A stretch of DNA of 64,000 bases from Neokomagataea tanensis. Lineage in GTDB: Bacteria; Pseudomonadota; Alphaproteobacteria; Acetobacterales; Acetobacteraceae. A program made the position numbers and the translations under genes. The notes below the pieces were generated by a model. It saw only the letters and a list, made by a program, of their open reading frames with translations. It had not been told where the DNA came from and did no database searches. Below are positions 35,461 to 44,726 of the stretch, in pieces (position 1 is the first letter of the stretch; the number at the start of each line of letters is the position of its first letter). The DNA is taken from positions 35,724 through 99,723 of the forward strand of contig NZ_CP032486.1 in assembly GCF_006542335.1 (NCBI RefSeq), read 5' to 3'.

Positions 35461-35494
35461 CCCTAAAGTGATGCAACGTTGCATCACTTTAGGG
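35461..35494. promoter_or_regulatory. parS-like palindrome, parA-proximal
   Basis: A perfect 34-bp palindrome containing the same 20-bp core as 33429-33468, with different outer arms (CCCTAAA...TTTAGGG). It lies about 90 bp upstream of parA. Confidence 0.75.
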
Positions 35495-35547
35495 ACGGAT
35501 ATTGCAAACTTAGGTTGAGATCAGACACTCATTTGACATCATCTAGA

Positions 35548-35736
35548 AACAGGGACTGTGTCATTGGTCCGCATGATCTGATGGTCGCTGGCTATGCACG
35601 CAGTCGAGGACACATTGTTGCAATCGGAAACCTTCATGAGTTTGAAATAATATACAGTCTTTTATCAAAGGATTTGCCCCTTAAATCAGGACACACCAAT
35701 TCGGGCGATCACGAGATAGTACGGCTAATGGAATAG
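35548..35736 (+). pseudogene. VapC-type PIN toxin, C-terminal remnant
   Basis: The frame reads CVIGPHDLMVAGYARSRGHI, VAIGNLHEFE, the C-terminal PIN motif of VapC toxins (PxDLxIAxxAxxxGxxLVTxNxxEF). The first catalytic half and any antitoxin are missing. Residues after HEFE are probably out of register. A decayed addiction module beside the partition locus. Confidence 0.6.
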
Positions 35737-35987
35737 CGAATCTTCCATTAGGTTGCCTCACCGCGAATATGATGTTCCTTGAAAACACTCATCGGGCATG
35801 CATTACTCTAAAACTAAGAGCAGCTTCTAACAGGATCGCCATATTTGCAGCGATGTCCTTCATAGCGAAGAAACTAGAGTTTTTAAGTCCTCTCCCTTCT
35901 GGACCTCAGAGCCAGAAAGATTAATCATACATCCAACTAGAGAGTTAGTGATCTAAAGAAAGTACTATTCATTTAAGGAACCTGTTT
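35737..35987. other. Gap upstream of the cas operon
   Basis: 251 bp with no supported gene. It must contain the cas promoter; the 60 bp before csy1 are AT-rich but no confident -35/-10 pair was identified. Confidence 0.4.
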
Positions 35988-37145
35988 ATGACCGACGGTG
36001 CTGAGGAAGAGACCGAGAAATCTACCCAAGCTGTGAAAACGGAGCAGTTACTTTCCTTTAAAACATCAGGCAGAAATATCGCCCCAAACGCCTTAAGTGC
36101 CGAATTCAGCCTAATGAAAGGCTGCCTTAAGTCCCCCCTCACGCCGAAAGTAGCACTACGACTAGCTGATAAAAGTGGTAACTATCTGCTCAAACTCGTG
36201 AGCCCGCGCACCGATGGTGATAATGCCATCCTGCGGATCGAGGTACCACGTGGAAACAAACTTGGAGACATTCTTCCTTCCACAAACGCACCTGATATTC
36301 CATTTTGTAAAGTGATATTTCGACCACTTGAAATCGATGGATATCCGCCTCGCTCCGTCGTCGATCTAATTCGCAACCCCGAAGATCACACGACAATTGT
36401 GCTGGATGCATTTGCAGAGGTTTTTGGGACGGATGTTCTTGAAACCTTGAAGACTTCCCTCCTGACAGTTCTTCCTGCTCCAACCCAGCTCGGTATAGGC
36501 GAATTTCCGATTATATTTGTTCCAAGGCCAGATGGGCAGGATTTACAAATTACCCCTGTATCTCCTGCGGCCGCTTTTATGGGAATGAAACGCGTTAGGA
36601 AGCATTATTTTCAAAAAACACAGCCAGATCGCCCCATGCCGCGCAGCAAGTGGACAGAACAGGCTGTGAGCGCGAAGCCACAAAATATTTCTGGTGCTAT
36701 CGGAGGGCCTCGGGTCCGTTTCCGGGCTGACATGCCGACACAGTTATCGCACGAAGAAGCGGACCTATTCCGCTTTGCACAAGGCGGCTCATTTCCACTG
36801 TGGCGTGACAGCGCGGTTGCCGCGCGGATCTTACGTTACGGGGATCGCTTAACGTCGGATAATGAATTTAACAATAAGAACACGCGGGCAGCTTTGAACC
36901 AGGTGGCGGATGACTTGATCTCCGATGCTGTTGAGTTCATCCAAGATACCTTGCGCGACACTGTCGACTACGCGAAGCGACAAGGAATTGCCGAAAAGCA
37001 CTCGGCTCTACCTTCTCTGCCCCAGTTACTGTTAAAACGGAGATGGAAAAATACAGATGAAGAAGACAAAGCACGCAAAGCTCTGACAAGTCCTCATTTT
37101 GAGCTTCGTCTTGCGAAAAGCCGTATGGCCGCGAAGGGTTTGTAA
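35988..37145 (+). CDS. csy1: Type I-F Cascade large subunit Csy1 (Cas8f)
   Basis: 385 residues, first gene of the cas operon. Csy1 binds the crRNA 5' handle with Csy2 and recognises the PAM. The diagnostic piece is SAKPQNISGAIGGPRVRFRA (about 227-246), matching the GGTKPQNISxLNxxRGG loop of Csy1 proteins. The N-terminal half is divergent from well-known Csy1 sequences and the protein is shorter than the usual 430 or so residues, so the family call rests on this motif plus the neighbours. Its stop overlaps the csy2 start by one base (TAATG). Confidence 0.8.
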   Translation: MTDGAEEETEKSTQAVKTEQLLSFKTSGRNIAPNALSAEFSLMKGCLKSPLTPKVALRLADKSGNYLLKLVSPRTDGDNAILRIEVPRGNKLGDILPSTNAPDIPFCKVIFRPLEIDGYPPRSVVDLIRNPEDHTTIVLDAFAEVFGTDVLETLKTSLLTVLPAPTQLGIGEFPIIFVPRPDGQDLQITPVSPAAAFMGMKRVRKHYFQKTQPDRPMPRSKWTEQAVSAKPQNISGAIGGPRVRFRADMPTQLSHEEADLFRFAQGGSFPLWRDSAVAARILRYGDRLTSDNEFNNKNTRAALNQVADDLISDAVEFIQDTLRDTVDYAKRQGIAEKHSALPSLPQLLLKRRWKNTDEEDKARKALTSPHFELRLAKSRMAAKGL

Positions 37146-37993
37146 TGCCAGAACTCCGTAATCTCTTTGTGCTACGCGACATTCAAGCAAGCCGCGTCAA
37201 TCTGATTATGAATGATTATGCAGCGGGTCTTCCCAGCCCTTTATCCTTTTTGGGATTAGGAGATTTTTTAGCACGTCGGCTAAAATTAAAGCCTTGGAGC
37301 GCGTCTGTTCTCCCTATCCTGCATGCCGTCCGTGTCTCAGAGGGGCGGACAAAGCCAGAGATGGAGAACAAATCTAGCGTTTTCGCGCCAATTGAGACAA
37401 TGGAAGACTTAGTCGGCTCGGTCACGGTTTCTTTGCTGATTAATCTGCCTGGATGCGAAAGCGAAAATGCCTTGGCGCGTGCCTTAACTGGCTGTCGTAT
37501 CGCTGGGGGTATTATTCAAAATAATGATGTAAAAGTTCAGGCTCTAACGCCGGATGGGTCCGCCTTTAGAAGCCTTCGGCGCGGATATGCCATGCTGGCT
37601 CCAGAACAAAACGAGCGGCGGGTTATTTCCAAAGGCGACAATGATAGCCTGACCGAGATTGCGACACTGTTGTTTCCCGTTGAACGGCCTGCGGGCTTTG
37701 GCTGGATCGTACCCGCGGCAGTCGGCTATCATTTGCTTGAAGACCCAGAGCATGCTCCTAAGCGCACCCGCACCAGAAGCAAAGATATCCCTCACGTTTT
37801 TGCTGAGCCTGTACTTGGCATCGCTGAGTTAGTCTCTGTGCGCAATCGACGGCTGACGGAACTATCGCCGGAAGCATTCGCCTCAGCTTTTTGGCACTGG
37901 GACGCACGCGAAGACATGCTGTTGGGGCATTCTGCCTATTTTTCAAACAATAAATTAAATGATGTGACCAAGGAGGTTTTGAACCATGGCTAA
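37145..37993 (+). CDS. csy2: Type I-F Cascade subunit Csy2 (Cas5f)
   Basis: 282 residues. Csy2 pairs with Csy1 at the crRNA 5' end. Family-like segments: FVLRDIQASRVNLIMNDYAA near the N-terminus, SPLSFLGLGDFLARRLKL, and CRIAGGII in the middle, as in other Csy2 proteins (N-terminal strand, FLGAxxAL and RxAGG). Length is right for the family (about 300). It overlaps csy3 by eight bases. Confidence 0.82.
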   Translation: MPELRNLFVLRDIQASRVNLIMNDYAAGLPSPLSFLGLGDFLARRLKLKPWSASVLPILHAVRVSEGRTKPEMENKSSVFAPIETMEDLVGSVTVSLLINLPGCESENALARALTGCRIAGGIIQNNDVKVQALTPDGSAFRSLRRGYAMLAPEQNERRVISKGDNDSLTEIATLLFPVERPAGFGWIVPAAVGYHLLEDPEHAPKRTRTRSKDIPHVFAEPVLGIAELVSVRNRRLTELSPEAFASAFWHWDAREDMLLGHSAYFSNNKLNDVTKEVLNHG

Positions 37994-39068
37994 AACCAGC
38001 GCTCCACTGTCCCTTGAAACCGGAATGCTTGCTTTTGCACGCTCTCTCCAGATCACGGAAGGCTTGTTCTACGCCACGCGCAAAGCAGATTCAGCTATTG
38101 CGGCACCTATTGAAATTCTTGAAAAGGGCGTGCGCGGACAGTCATCGGAAGACAAAGCGAAAAATCCCGGTCTGAGTAATCCTCAATCTGTTGAATATGC
38201 AATCGTACCCCAAGGGCATGACGGGGTTCGTTTGACATTCTCTATCCGTTTTATGCCGTTTTCACGTGCTCCGCACGCTTGCAATAATACCGATGTCGGG
38301 TCGGCTTATGAACGCCTCGCTACGGCATACCGTGCAGCCGACGGGTATAAGGTTCTAGCCGGTCTATATTTGTGGAATATCGCCAATGCGCGTTTTGCGT
38401 GGCGCAACCGTTTCCAAAGCGACGCCATGTCGGTGAGTATTACGACAAGTGGTGGAACACGTCTGAAGTTTGATCCGTTTAAGCTCAGTCTTACAGAACC
38501 AGCATCAGCCGTAGAACTGAGTGCCGCCTTAATCGGAGGCAACACTGCCGACATTGAGAAGGTCATTGATGGCATAGCGTTCGGTTTGGCGAACGAAGAC
38601 CATGAAGCCTACACGGTGAATGTATCTTGGGATGCAGAAATGGAAGCCGGTCAGGAGGTTTTCCCATCGCAAGAATATGTTCGCGAGGAAAAGGCCATCG
38701 CCAATTTGAGCCGCGTTTTTGCAAAGCTTCCGACCAAATGGGGTGGTCGTTCGCTGATGCAGGCTTCCATGCATTCGCAGAAAATAGGGGCAGCCCTACG
38801 CTGCATCGATATTTGGCACGGTGATGAAGATGAGACGAAACCAATACCGGTTAATCCTTATGGCGGCGTACAGGAAACCGGTGCCGTTTTGCGCAACTCC
38901 AAAACAAAACGCAGCTTCTACGACTTACGCAAAAACGGCGAGACGCTGATCGACGGAATAGAGAGCGCCACAACCGTTAGTGAAATTTCGGGCGATGCTC
39001 ATTTTGTCATGGCAAACCTGATCCGAGGGGGCGTCTTTGGATCAAGCAGCAAAAAGGCAGAGGGGTGA
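37986..39068 (+). CDS. csy3: Type I-F Cascade backbone Csy3 (Cas7f)
   Basis: 360 residues. Csy3 forms the six-copy backbone along the spacer part of the crRNA. The N-terminal LAFARSLQITEGLFYAT and the C-terminal NPYGGVQETGAVLRN ... SFYDL ... HFVMANLIRGGVFG are strong family signatures (APYGAVTxxGxAxRxPxxKxDFY, HFVMAxLIRGGVFG). A good Shine-Dalgarno (AGGAGG) lies just upstream of ATG 37986 inside csy2. The stop overlaps the csy4 start. Confidence 0.92.
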   Translation: MAKTSAPLSLETGMLAFARSLQITEGLFYATRKADSAIAAPIEILEKGVRGQSSEDKAKNPGLSNPQSVEYAIVPQGHDGVRLTFSIRFMPFSRAPHACNNTDVGSAYERLATAYRAADGYKVLAGLYLWNIANARFAWRNRFQSDAMSVSITTSGGTRLKFDPFKLSLTEPASAVELSAALIGGNTADIEKVIDGIAFGLANEDHEAYTVNVSWDAEMEAGQEVFPSQEYVREEKAIANLSRVFAKLPTKWGGRSLMQASMHSQKIGAALRCIDIWHGDEDETKPIPVNPYGGVQETGAVLRNSKTKRSFYDLRKNGETLIDGIESATTVSEISGDAHFVMANLIRGGVFGSSSKKAEG

Positions 39069-39718
39069 TGGACACACTTAACGAGGGAAAGGGGCGTTGT
39101 CTTGCGACGTCCCGCCTTCTGATCCGTCCTGTGCGCGCAGTCATCGAACTCGGAGCAGCCGGGGATGTGCTCTCTGGTGCTATCAGAGCTGTGCATCACG
39201 CCAACCGGCACGGCTCGGTTGAAGATTTCATTGCCATCGCCTTCCCCACGATGAGGATGGGGCGAGAAACCATGCTCTCCGGCGACGATATTGAGTTGAT
39301 TGGATCGGATGCGTCGCTTGGTAGATTTCTCGAACTTGAGGGAATCATAACACTGAAAAGACGTGGTATGCTGGAAGACACTTCCCTAGATCAGGTCTAT
39401 GCCGATGAAGGCATGATAGGCGCGGCTTACGTTCGCGATCGGGCTGTTGAGAAGCACACTCCCGGTTGGATACGTCGTACTGAAGCCCGCGCAGCGCGAC
39501 GCGGAAAGCCCTTGGGAAAGGCTGTCAAGCAGCGCGAGAACGATCTAAAGTCTCTTGTCCTCACACATGGTACAACGGTTTTGCATATCCGTGAGGTCGT
39601 TGGTCCCTTCACTGATCGCCCGTTGCACGTCAGTACTTATGGTTTTTCAGGTTCTGGCGATCCGGCTATTTTGCCCGTGTTTCCAGAAAGTGCCCGTACG
39701 GTGGATAATGCAGATTAA
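39068..39718 (+). CDS. csy4: crRNA endonuclease Csy4 (Cas6f)
   Basis: 216 residues from ATG 39068 (a GTG three bases earlier is possible). Csy4 cuts the repeat RNA at the base of its stem and stays bound. His44/45 in RAVHHANRHG align with the catalytic His29 of the Pseudomonas protein; an Arg-rich helix RRTEARAARRGKP (RNA major-groove binder) and the C-terminal HVSTYGFSGSG match the CYGLSKGG end. The repeats in the downstream array contain the expected CCGCC-GGGTA-GGCGG hairpin substrate. Confidence 0.88.
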   Translation: MDTLNEGKGRCLATSRLLIRPVRAVIELGAAGDVLSGAIRAVHHANRHGSVEDFIAIAFPTMRMGRETMLSGDDIELIGSDASLGRFLELEGIITLKRRGMLEDTSLDQVYADEGMIGAAYVRDRAVEKHTPGWIRRTEARAARRGKPLGKAVKQRENDLKSLVLTHGTTVLHIREVVGPFTDRPLHVSTYGFSGSGDPAILPVFPESARTVDNAD

Positions 39719-40673
39719 AGGTGGCCCCCGCCTTCTGATGACAGATCGGGAAAGCGCTGTTTATCTTGAACATGCAAGAATACACGTTGAGGGAGAACGG
39801 GTCGTTTATCACATCGACGACGATGAAAATCGCCGCGAATTCAATATCCCTCATGTCAATCTCGCGGTTCTCTTTATTGGTCAAGGCACCTCAATCACTC
39901 AGGGAGCAATGCGTCTGCTGGGGGAAGAGGGCGTGCATCTTGCTGTCACTGGCAGTGGCGGCACCCCTTTGCATATGGGAAGCTTAACAAGCTACACCGC
40001 AACGCGACATTTCAGAGAGCTATTGCCAATATACTTGTCGGAAGAAAAGTCCTTGAAAGCGGCCATATCGGTCATGCAAGACCGGACGTTGCGCATGCGT
40101 AAGCTGGGAGGCAAGGGGGCTACGAAAGTGCTCAGGGCGCGTGAGACGATGGGGCTATCGAAAAAATGTGCCTCTTTTGAAGAAAACCTCAAAACCTGCG
40201 CCAGTATTCAACAACTTTTGGGCTTCGAAGGGCAATTTACAAAGGCATGTTATGCCGAATTTTCCTCAATCGCGGCGCTCCCGAAAGATAGTCCGTTTCG
40301 TCGTGACGCCGGTGCAGGCGAAGCAACGAAAGGCCCTACTGACCGGGTCAAGCTCATTAACCGTTTGATCGATCACGGGAATTATCTTTGCTATGGGATG
40401 GCCGGTGCCGCACTTTGGGCCTTGGGGATCCCTCCACACATGTCGATCTTCCACGGCAAAACGCGGGCAGGTGGATTGGTTTTTGATATTGCAGATAGCT
40501 TCAAAGATGCCTTGGTGCTGCCCTTGGCTTTTGCCCCGTATAAGGAGAAAAGCGTATCCGAAGCGGAAAAAACGTTTCGCGCAAGACTAATTGAGGCTTT
40601 TAACGATCACGCTATCCTTAAGGAGGCCATTGCGACAATCGACAAGCTGATCCTCGCGGCCAACCTGACGTAG
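39708..40673 (+). CDS. cas1: CRISPR integrase Cas1 (type I-F)
   Basis: 321 residues. ATG 39708 lies inside the end of csy4; a longer in-frame version from 39555 merely reads across csy4. Type I-F Cas1 features: YLEHARIHVEGERVVYHIDD, FIGQGTSITQGAMRLLGEEG, SGGTPLHMG and, in the catalytic C-terminal domain, LINRLIDHGNYLCYGMAGAA and SIFHGKTRAGGLVFDIADSF with the metal-binding His and Asp. It works with the Cas2 domain of the next gene to insert spacers. Confidence 0.93.
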   Translation: MQIKGGPRLLMTDRESAVYLEHARIHVEGERVVYHIDDDENRREFNIPHVNLAVLFIGQGTSITQGAMRLLGEEGVHLAVTGSGGTPLHMGSLTSYTATRHFRELLPIYLSEEKSLKAAISVMQDRTLRMRKLGGKGATKVLRARETMGLSKKCASFEENLKTCASIQQLLGFEGQFTKACYAEFSSIAALPKDSPFRRDAGAGEATKGPTDRVKLINRLIDHGNYLCYGMAGAALWALGIPPHMSIFHGKTRAGGLVFDIADSFKDALVLPLAFAPYKEKSVSEAEKTFRARLIEAFNDHAILKEAIATIDKLILAANLT

Positions 40674-40683
40674 AATTTCGAAT

Positions 40684-43600
40684 ATGCGTGAGATCATCGC
40701 CGTCTGTAGATCAGAAAAAAAATCCCGCGAACGGGTCGCCCGAATTCTCGACAGGTATTTCTGGCGTATCGGGGATAGAACTTGGCGCGGCAAAGCGACA
40801 AATGCCTGCCTGAACCGCGTTTCGCGTGAGTTGCGCAAGACCGCCACGCGAAATACTGCCGTGGTGATCCATGAGATCCGATCCGCTGCCTCAAGCCGGA
40901 AACCGCTGATCCGTATCGGTGCACAGCATGCTTTCTCGGAAGAAGGTGCTGTTCCTGTCGCTACGCACCCCGCTGCTTTTTCTAATCGCAAATCATCCCT
41001 TGCATCCCGGGAAACCGCAGAAGCAATCTTACGCATCGCAGCCTTGTTTCACGACCTTGGTAAAGCCACGGCTCTTTTCCAAAAAAAGCTCGACCGAGCA
41101 ATAAAGAAAGGTCCGCCTGAGTCCGACGCTGTACGTCACGAGCTATTCTCCGCTGCAGTTTGGGACGACCTGTTCGGCACAGTTACAGACGAAAAGTTGC
41201 CTCATCGAATCAAAAATCTGACGCCTGGTGAGATCGATGCATCTTGCCTTCGTGTGCAGGATCTCTTGGGCAAGCTGCATCGCGCTCCCGATCGAAATTT
41301 AGGCCTTGCCTTTACTCAAAAGGCAGATCACTTGACTTATCATATTGGCATGCTGGTTTTGACCCATCACCGCTTGCCGACGGCAAATCGCGATTGCAAG
41401 ACCCTTCTGGCCGAACAGCATGTGAATCAGAACGGCGCTCTGACGCCTCATGTTGATCTTGCCATAGCGCCAGGAACACCATTTTGGCATGAAAACTGGT
41501 GGCTCACAGCGTTGAACCGGGAAGCTGATAGGCTGCGTTTGGGGCCGCCGATAGCAAGCGCTGACATGGCCATACGTGCCTCGCTCATGTTGGCGGATCA
41601 CCTAGGGTCTGCGATGAAGACTAGCCGAGAAATCAGTGACGGACATTTAGCGAATACTATTCGAGCCGAGGCAGAGAACCTGATATTACGCGCCGATAGC
41701 CTGTCTCGTCACACGAAACGTGTCTACCGATATGCTCGTTTTTCTTTTGATGCGACGCACCATCAGAGGGATCGTTATCCTGCCCTGAGCGAAGACGCGA
41801 TGCCTCCCGAGGTCGCGTTCCCTCAACTGTCTTGCGACACACGCTTTGCGTGGCAATCGACCGCCGCTCAGGCCGCCAAGAAAATATGCTCGGAAAACGA
41901 AGGCGGATTTTTCGCCGCGATTATTGCTGGGACAGGCACAGGGAAAACGCGCGGCGCCCCCACCATTCTTGCGGCTGCTAGTCTAGGAGATCATGTCCCC
42001 GAGCGCCGCTATTTCAGAATGAGCCTTGGCCTCGGATTACGCGTTTTAGCGACACAATCGGCTAAAGAATATGTCAAGGACCTGAACTTCGGTCAGAAAG
42101 ATGTGTCGGTTTCGGTCGGTGCGCCGCCTTTAGAGTTTGGCGAAGATCTACCCGATTCCACTGATGAAAGTGGTTCAGAAAGCCTGGTGAATCTGCCTGA
42201 ATGGCTACGCATTCAGCAGGCAGATGGTCCCGTTCCCGAAGAGGGCGCTGAGCAAGAAGAAGACTGGCTTCGGGGACTTTCTTTAGATACGGGGCGCTCT
42301 CTTCCCGCTTTTGTGGATATCTTTCTCGATCTAGCAGGAGACAGGAATGGAAATGGTCGCAGGTTTTTAAACGCACCTGTTCTGGTTTCAACGATCGATT
42401 ATCTGATGCCCGTTGCCACCCCGACAAGCGCACGTTTTTTGTTGCCCGCGCTGCGTGTCCTAAGCTCCGATTTAATATTAGATGAGATCGACCAGTATGA
42501 TGGAGAAGATCTCGCTGCGATCGGGCGTTTGGTATTTCAATCAGGGGCCGCGGGGCGCCGTGTCATCATCATGTCAGCCACCCTCACCAAAGAGATCGTC
42601 GAGACACTGCATTCTTCCTATCACGCGGGCTGGAAGGAGTATGCGCGGTCTTTAGGATTATCTGAAAGGTGCAACCTTTTGATTTGCGGAGATAATCCGG
42701 TCTCGCTTTCCGTAAATGCTGACGATGAGCCTTGCGACGTGGTGTTTGAGCGTTGTTGTGATGCGATATTGCGTGGCTTTAGAACTGCCCCGGCCCTACG
42801 GCGGGGGAAGGTTCTCCCTCCCGTACCGACATGGGAAGGACTTATTACAACTGTTGATGAGGCTTGTTCAGCCGCACACAACGAGAATGCCATAGATATT
42901 GATGGTGTTCGCGTTTCTGTGGGGCTCGTTCGGATGACGCGCATTTCGCACACGGCCGATTTGGCACGCCGATTAAATGCTGGCGATATTGGCGGAAGGC
43001 TCCGCGTGCTCCTTTGTCTTCATTCACAAATGACCAGACTGGTACGGGGTTGGATTGAGTCCCGCCTGAAGCAGGCCCTTACCCGTAAGGGGGACTTTCC
43101 CGAAGCTGGCGTCAAAGCTCTATGTGATGAAGTACGGCTCTTTGAACGTGCACGAAAAATTTGTGCCAAGGATATTGAAATCGTTGTTATCACCTCACCC
43201 GTTATTGAGACCGGTAATGATCTGGATTTTGACTATGCAATTATCGATCCGATTTCGACACGCGCCATCATTCAAACCGCAGGAAGGGTAAGGCGGCACC
43301 GCCCCCCTCTCGGAAGTACCCCGAATGTGTGGATATTGGGACAAAGTCCTATTGCCTTGGATACTGGGAAGCTCAAAATGCCAGGTGTCGAAACGGAATT
43401 GAGTGGGGACACTCAAGTTCCAAGGTCTTCTCTTCTTGATGGCTATAAAGGACGCTTATTTTCGGAGATCGTAGGCAATAACGTGTTCGAGCGCATCGAT
43501 GCCGTAGCAATCCTTGACGATACTGTGTCCTTTCCCCTCAAACAGGCAGAGGCTGAGCTTTGTCGCAAGATGCTCTCTATCAGCTCTGACGCGCCGTTGG

Positions 43601-44001
43601 GGCGTTACATTTCATCTTCCACGGCGCGATGGAATACCAAGGTTTCTCAGATGCGTAAATTTCGCAGAACCAACCAGCGCGAAATTCGCTTCGTGCTGAA
43701 AGGCGAAACTTTGTCCGATGCTGTTTGGTATGTGGATATGGCCCCTGGCACAAGACATAGCGTATTGCGGGAGGCCGGAGACAAAATGCGCTCTACCTCT
43801 CTACGCTCTCCTGAAGCTGTTTTGTTGGCTGATACCATCGAACGGGCCTGGCGGGCCTATGCTCAAAATAGTCGAGAAATTTCGTCATTGGAACTTGCGT
43901 CCCTTATGAGCGTGGGGCTTCCTGTCTGGGATAATAAAACGTGTGTGGATGTTACCATGGACGATCTGAGCGGACTAACTCGAGGCTCTTTTGAGGATTA
44001 A
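40684..44001 (+). CDS. cas3: Cas2-Cas3 fusion nuclease-helicase (type I-F)
   Basis: 1105 residues, 10 bp after cas1. N-terminal Cas2 domain (about 1-95: RERVARILDRYFWRIGDRTW, RKTATRNTAVVIHEIRSA, QHAFSEEGAVPV), HD nuclease motif at 121-127 (LFHDLGK), Walker A at about 415-424 (AGTGTGKTRG), DEID at about 600 and SAT at 631-633, then helicase domain 2 (VITSPVIETGNDLDFDYAII, QTAGRVRRHRPP). The fusion of Cas2 to Cas3 is exclusive to type I-F. Degrades target DNA after Cascade recognition. Confidence 0.95.
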   Translation: MREIIAVCRSEKKSRERVARILDRYFWRIGDRTWRGKATNACLNRVSRELRKTATRNTAVVIHEIRSAASSRKPLIRIGAQHAFSEEGAVPVATHPAAFSNRKSSLASRETAEAILRIAALFHDLGKATALFQKKLDRAIKKGPPESDAVRHELFSAAVWDDLFGTVTDEKLPHRIKNLTPGEIDASCLRVQDLLGKLHRAPDRNLGLAFTQKADHLTYHIGMLVLTHHRLPTANRDCKTLLAEQHVNQNGALTPHVDLAIAPGTPFWHENWWLTALNREADRLRLGPPIASADMAIRASLMLADHLGSAMKTSREISDGHLANTIRAEAENLILRADSLSRHTKRVYRYARFSFDATHHQRDRYPALSEDAMPPEVAFPQLSCDTRFAWQSTAAQAAKKICSENEGGFFAAIIAGTGTGKTRGAPTILAAASLGDHVPERRYFRMSLGLGLRVLATQSAKEYVKDLNFGQKDVSVSVGAPPLEFGEDLPDSTDESGSESLVNLPEWLRIQQADGPVPEEGAEQEEDWLRGLSLDTGRSLPAFVDIFLDLAGDRNGNGRRFLNAPVLVSTIDYLMPVATPTSARFLLPALRVLSSDLILDEIDQYDGEDLAAIGRLVFQSGAAGRRVIIMSATLTKEIVETLHSSYHAGWKEYARSLGLSERCNLLICGDNPVSLSVNADDEPCDVVFERCCDAILRGFRTAPALRRGKVLPPVPTWEGLITTVDEACSAAHNENAIDIDGVRVSVGLVRMTRISHTADLARRLNAGDIGGRLRVLLCLHSQMTRLVRGWIESRLKQALTRKGDFPEAGVKALCDEVRLFERARKICAKDIEIVVITSPVIETGNDLDFDYAIIDPISTRAIIQTAGRVRRHRPPLGSTPNVWILGQSPIALDTGKLKMPGVETELSGDTQVPRSSLLDGYKGRLFSEIVGNNVFERIDAVAILDDTVSFPLKQAEAELCRKMLSISSDAPLGRYISSSTARWNTKVSQMRKFRRTNQREIRFVLKGETLSDAVWYVDMAPGTRHSVLREAGDKMRSTSLRSPEAVLLADTIERAWRAYAQNSREISSLELASLMSVGLPVWDNKTCVDVTMDDLSGLTRGSFED

Positions 44002-44125
44002 TCATCTATCCTCGGGAAAAGTATTTTATTACAGTGCGTTAACCCCGGTCTTTGAAAAGATGGTATGATAGCTCTAGTGTTGCTAGAGCTCTGAAATAAA
44101 TAACTTTTGTGTGCGTACACTTACT
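44002..44125 (+). promoter_or_regulatory. CRISPR leader
   Basis: 124-bp AT-rich stretch between the cas3 stop and the first repeat, containing a GCTCTAG-TGTTG-CTAGAGC inverted pair. Placement on this side is supported because the degenerate repeat and the short spacer are at the far end. It should hold the array promoter and the spacer-integration signals. Confidence 0.65.
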
Positions 44126-44722
44126 GCTCCCCGCCGGGTAGGCGGCTGAGAGATTCAAGATCGCCGGAATTGGGACGAGCAGCACGCTCCCCGCCGGGTA
44201 GGCGGCTGAGAGATCGGATACGCCGCTAAAAGTTTTAAAGCTATAGCTCCCCGCCGGGTAGGCGGCTGAGAGAGATTGAAGATCAGGGCGTTTTACAGTC
44301 TGGCAGCTCCCCGCCGGGTAGGCGGCTGAGAGATTAAGTCTGGAGCGGTGCTGTCCTTACACATTGCTCCCCGCCGGGTAGGCGGCTGAGAGAAAACAGA
44401 GACATCAGACGGCAAAGGTTCAATCGCTCCCCGCCGGGTAGGCGGCTGAGAGAAAAATTCAGGAAATAAACAATGACAGCCCCTAGCTCCCCGCCGGGTA
44501 GGCGGCTGAGAGAAATAATAATAGCTCTTTTACGCCAGTTCTGTAGCTCCCCGCCGGGTAGGCGGCTGAGAGATCAACAGACGGGGCAGGAGGCGGGCCA
44601 ACGCTTCCCGCCGGGTAGGCGGCTGAGAGATGAACATCAGCGGACAATTCGTTGGCGAACTGGCTCCCCGCCGGGTAGGCGGCTGAGAGATAGTAGTGCC
44701 TGCACCAAGCATCAGCGGCTGG
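44126..44722 (+). CRISPR. Type I-F CRISPR array, 10 repeats
   Basis: 28-bp repeats beginning GCTCCCCGCCGGGTAGGCGG and ending CTGAGAGA, at 44126, 44186, 44246, 44306, 44366, 44426, 44486, 44546, 44603 and 44663. Spacers are 32 bp except the eighth (29 bp, 44574-44602). The ninth repeat has one C-to-T change (GCTTCCCG). The repeat aligns with the classic I-F repeat and contains the Csy4 stem-loop. The tenth spacer (44691-44722) is followed by four bases and the IS6 element, not by a repeat, so the array is truncated. No spacer obviously matches the rest of this window by eye. Confidence 0.97.
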
Positions 44723-44726
44723 ACCC

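Noticed and set aside
39555..39707. 51-codon N-terminal extension of cas1
   Set aside because: It is antiparallel-like nonsense reading across csy4; the ATG at 39708 gives the normal Cas1 start and length.
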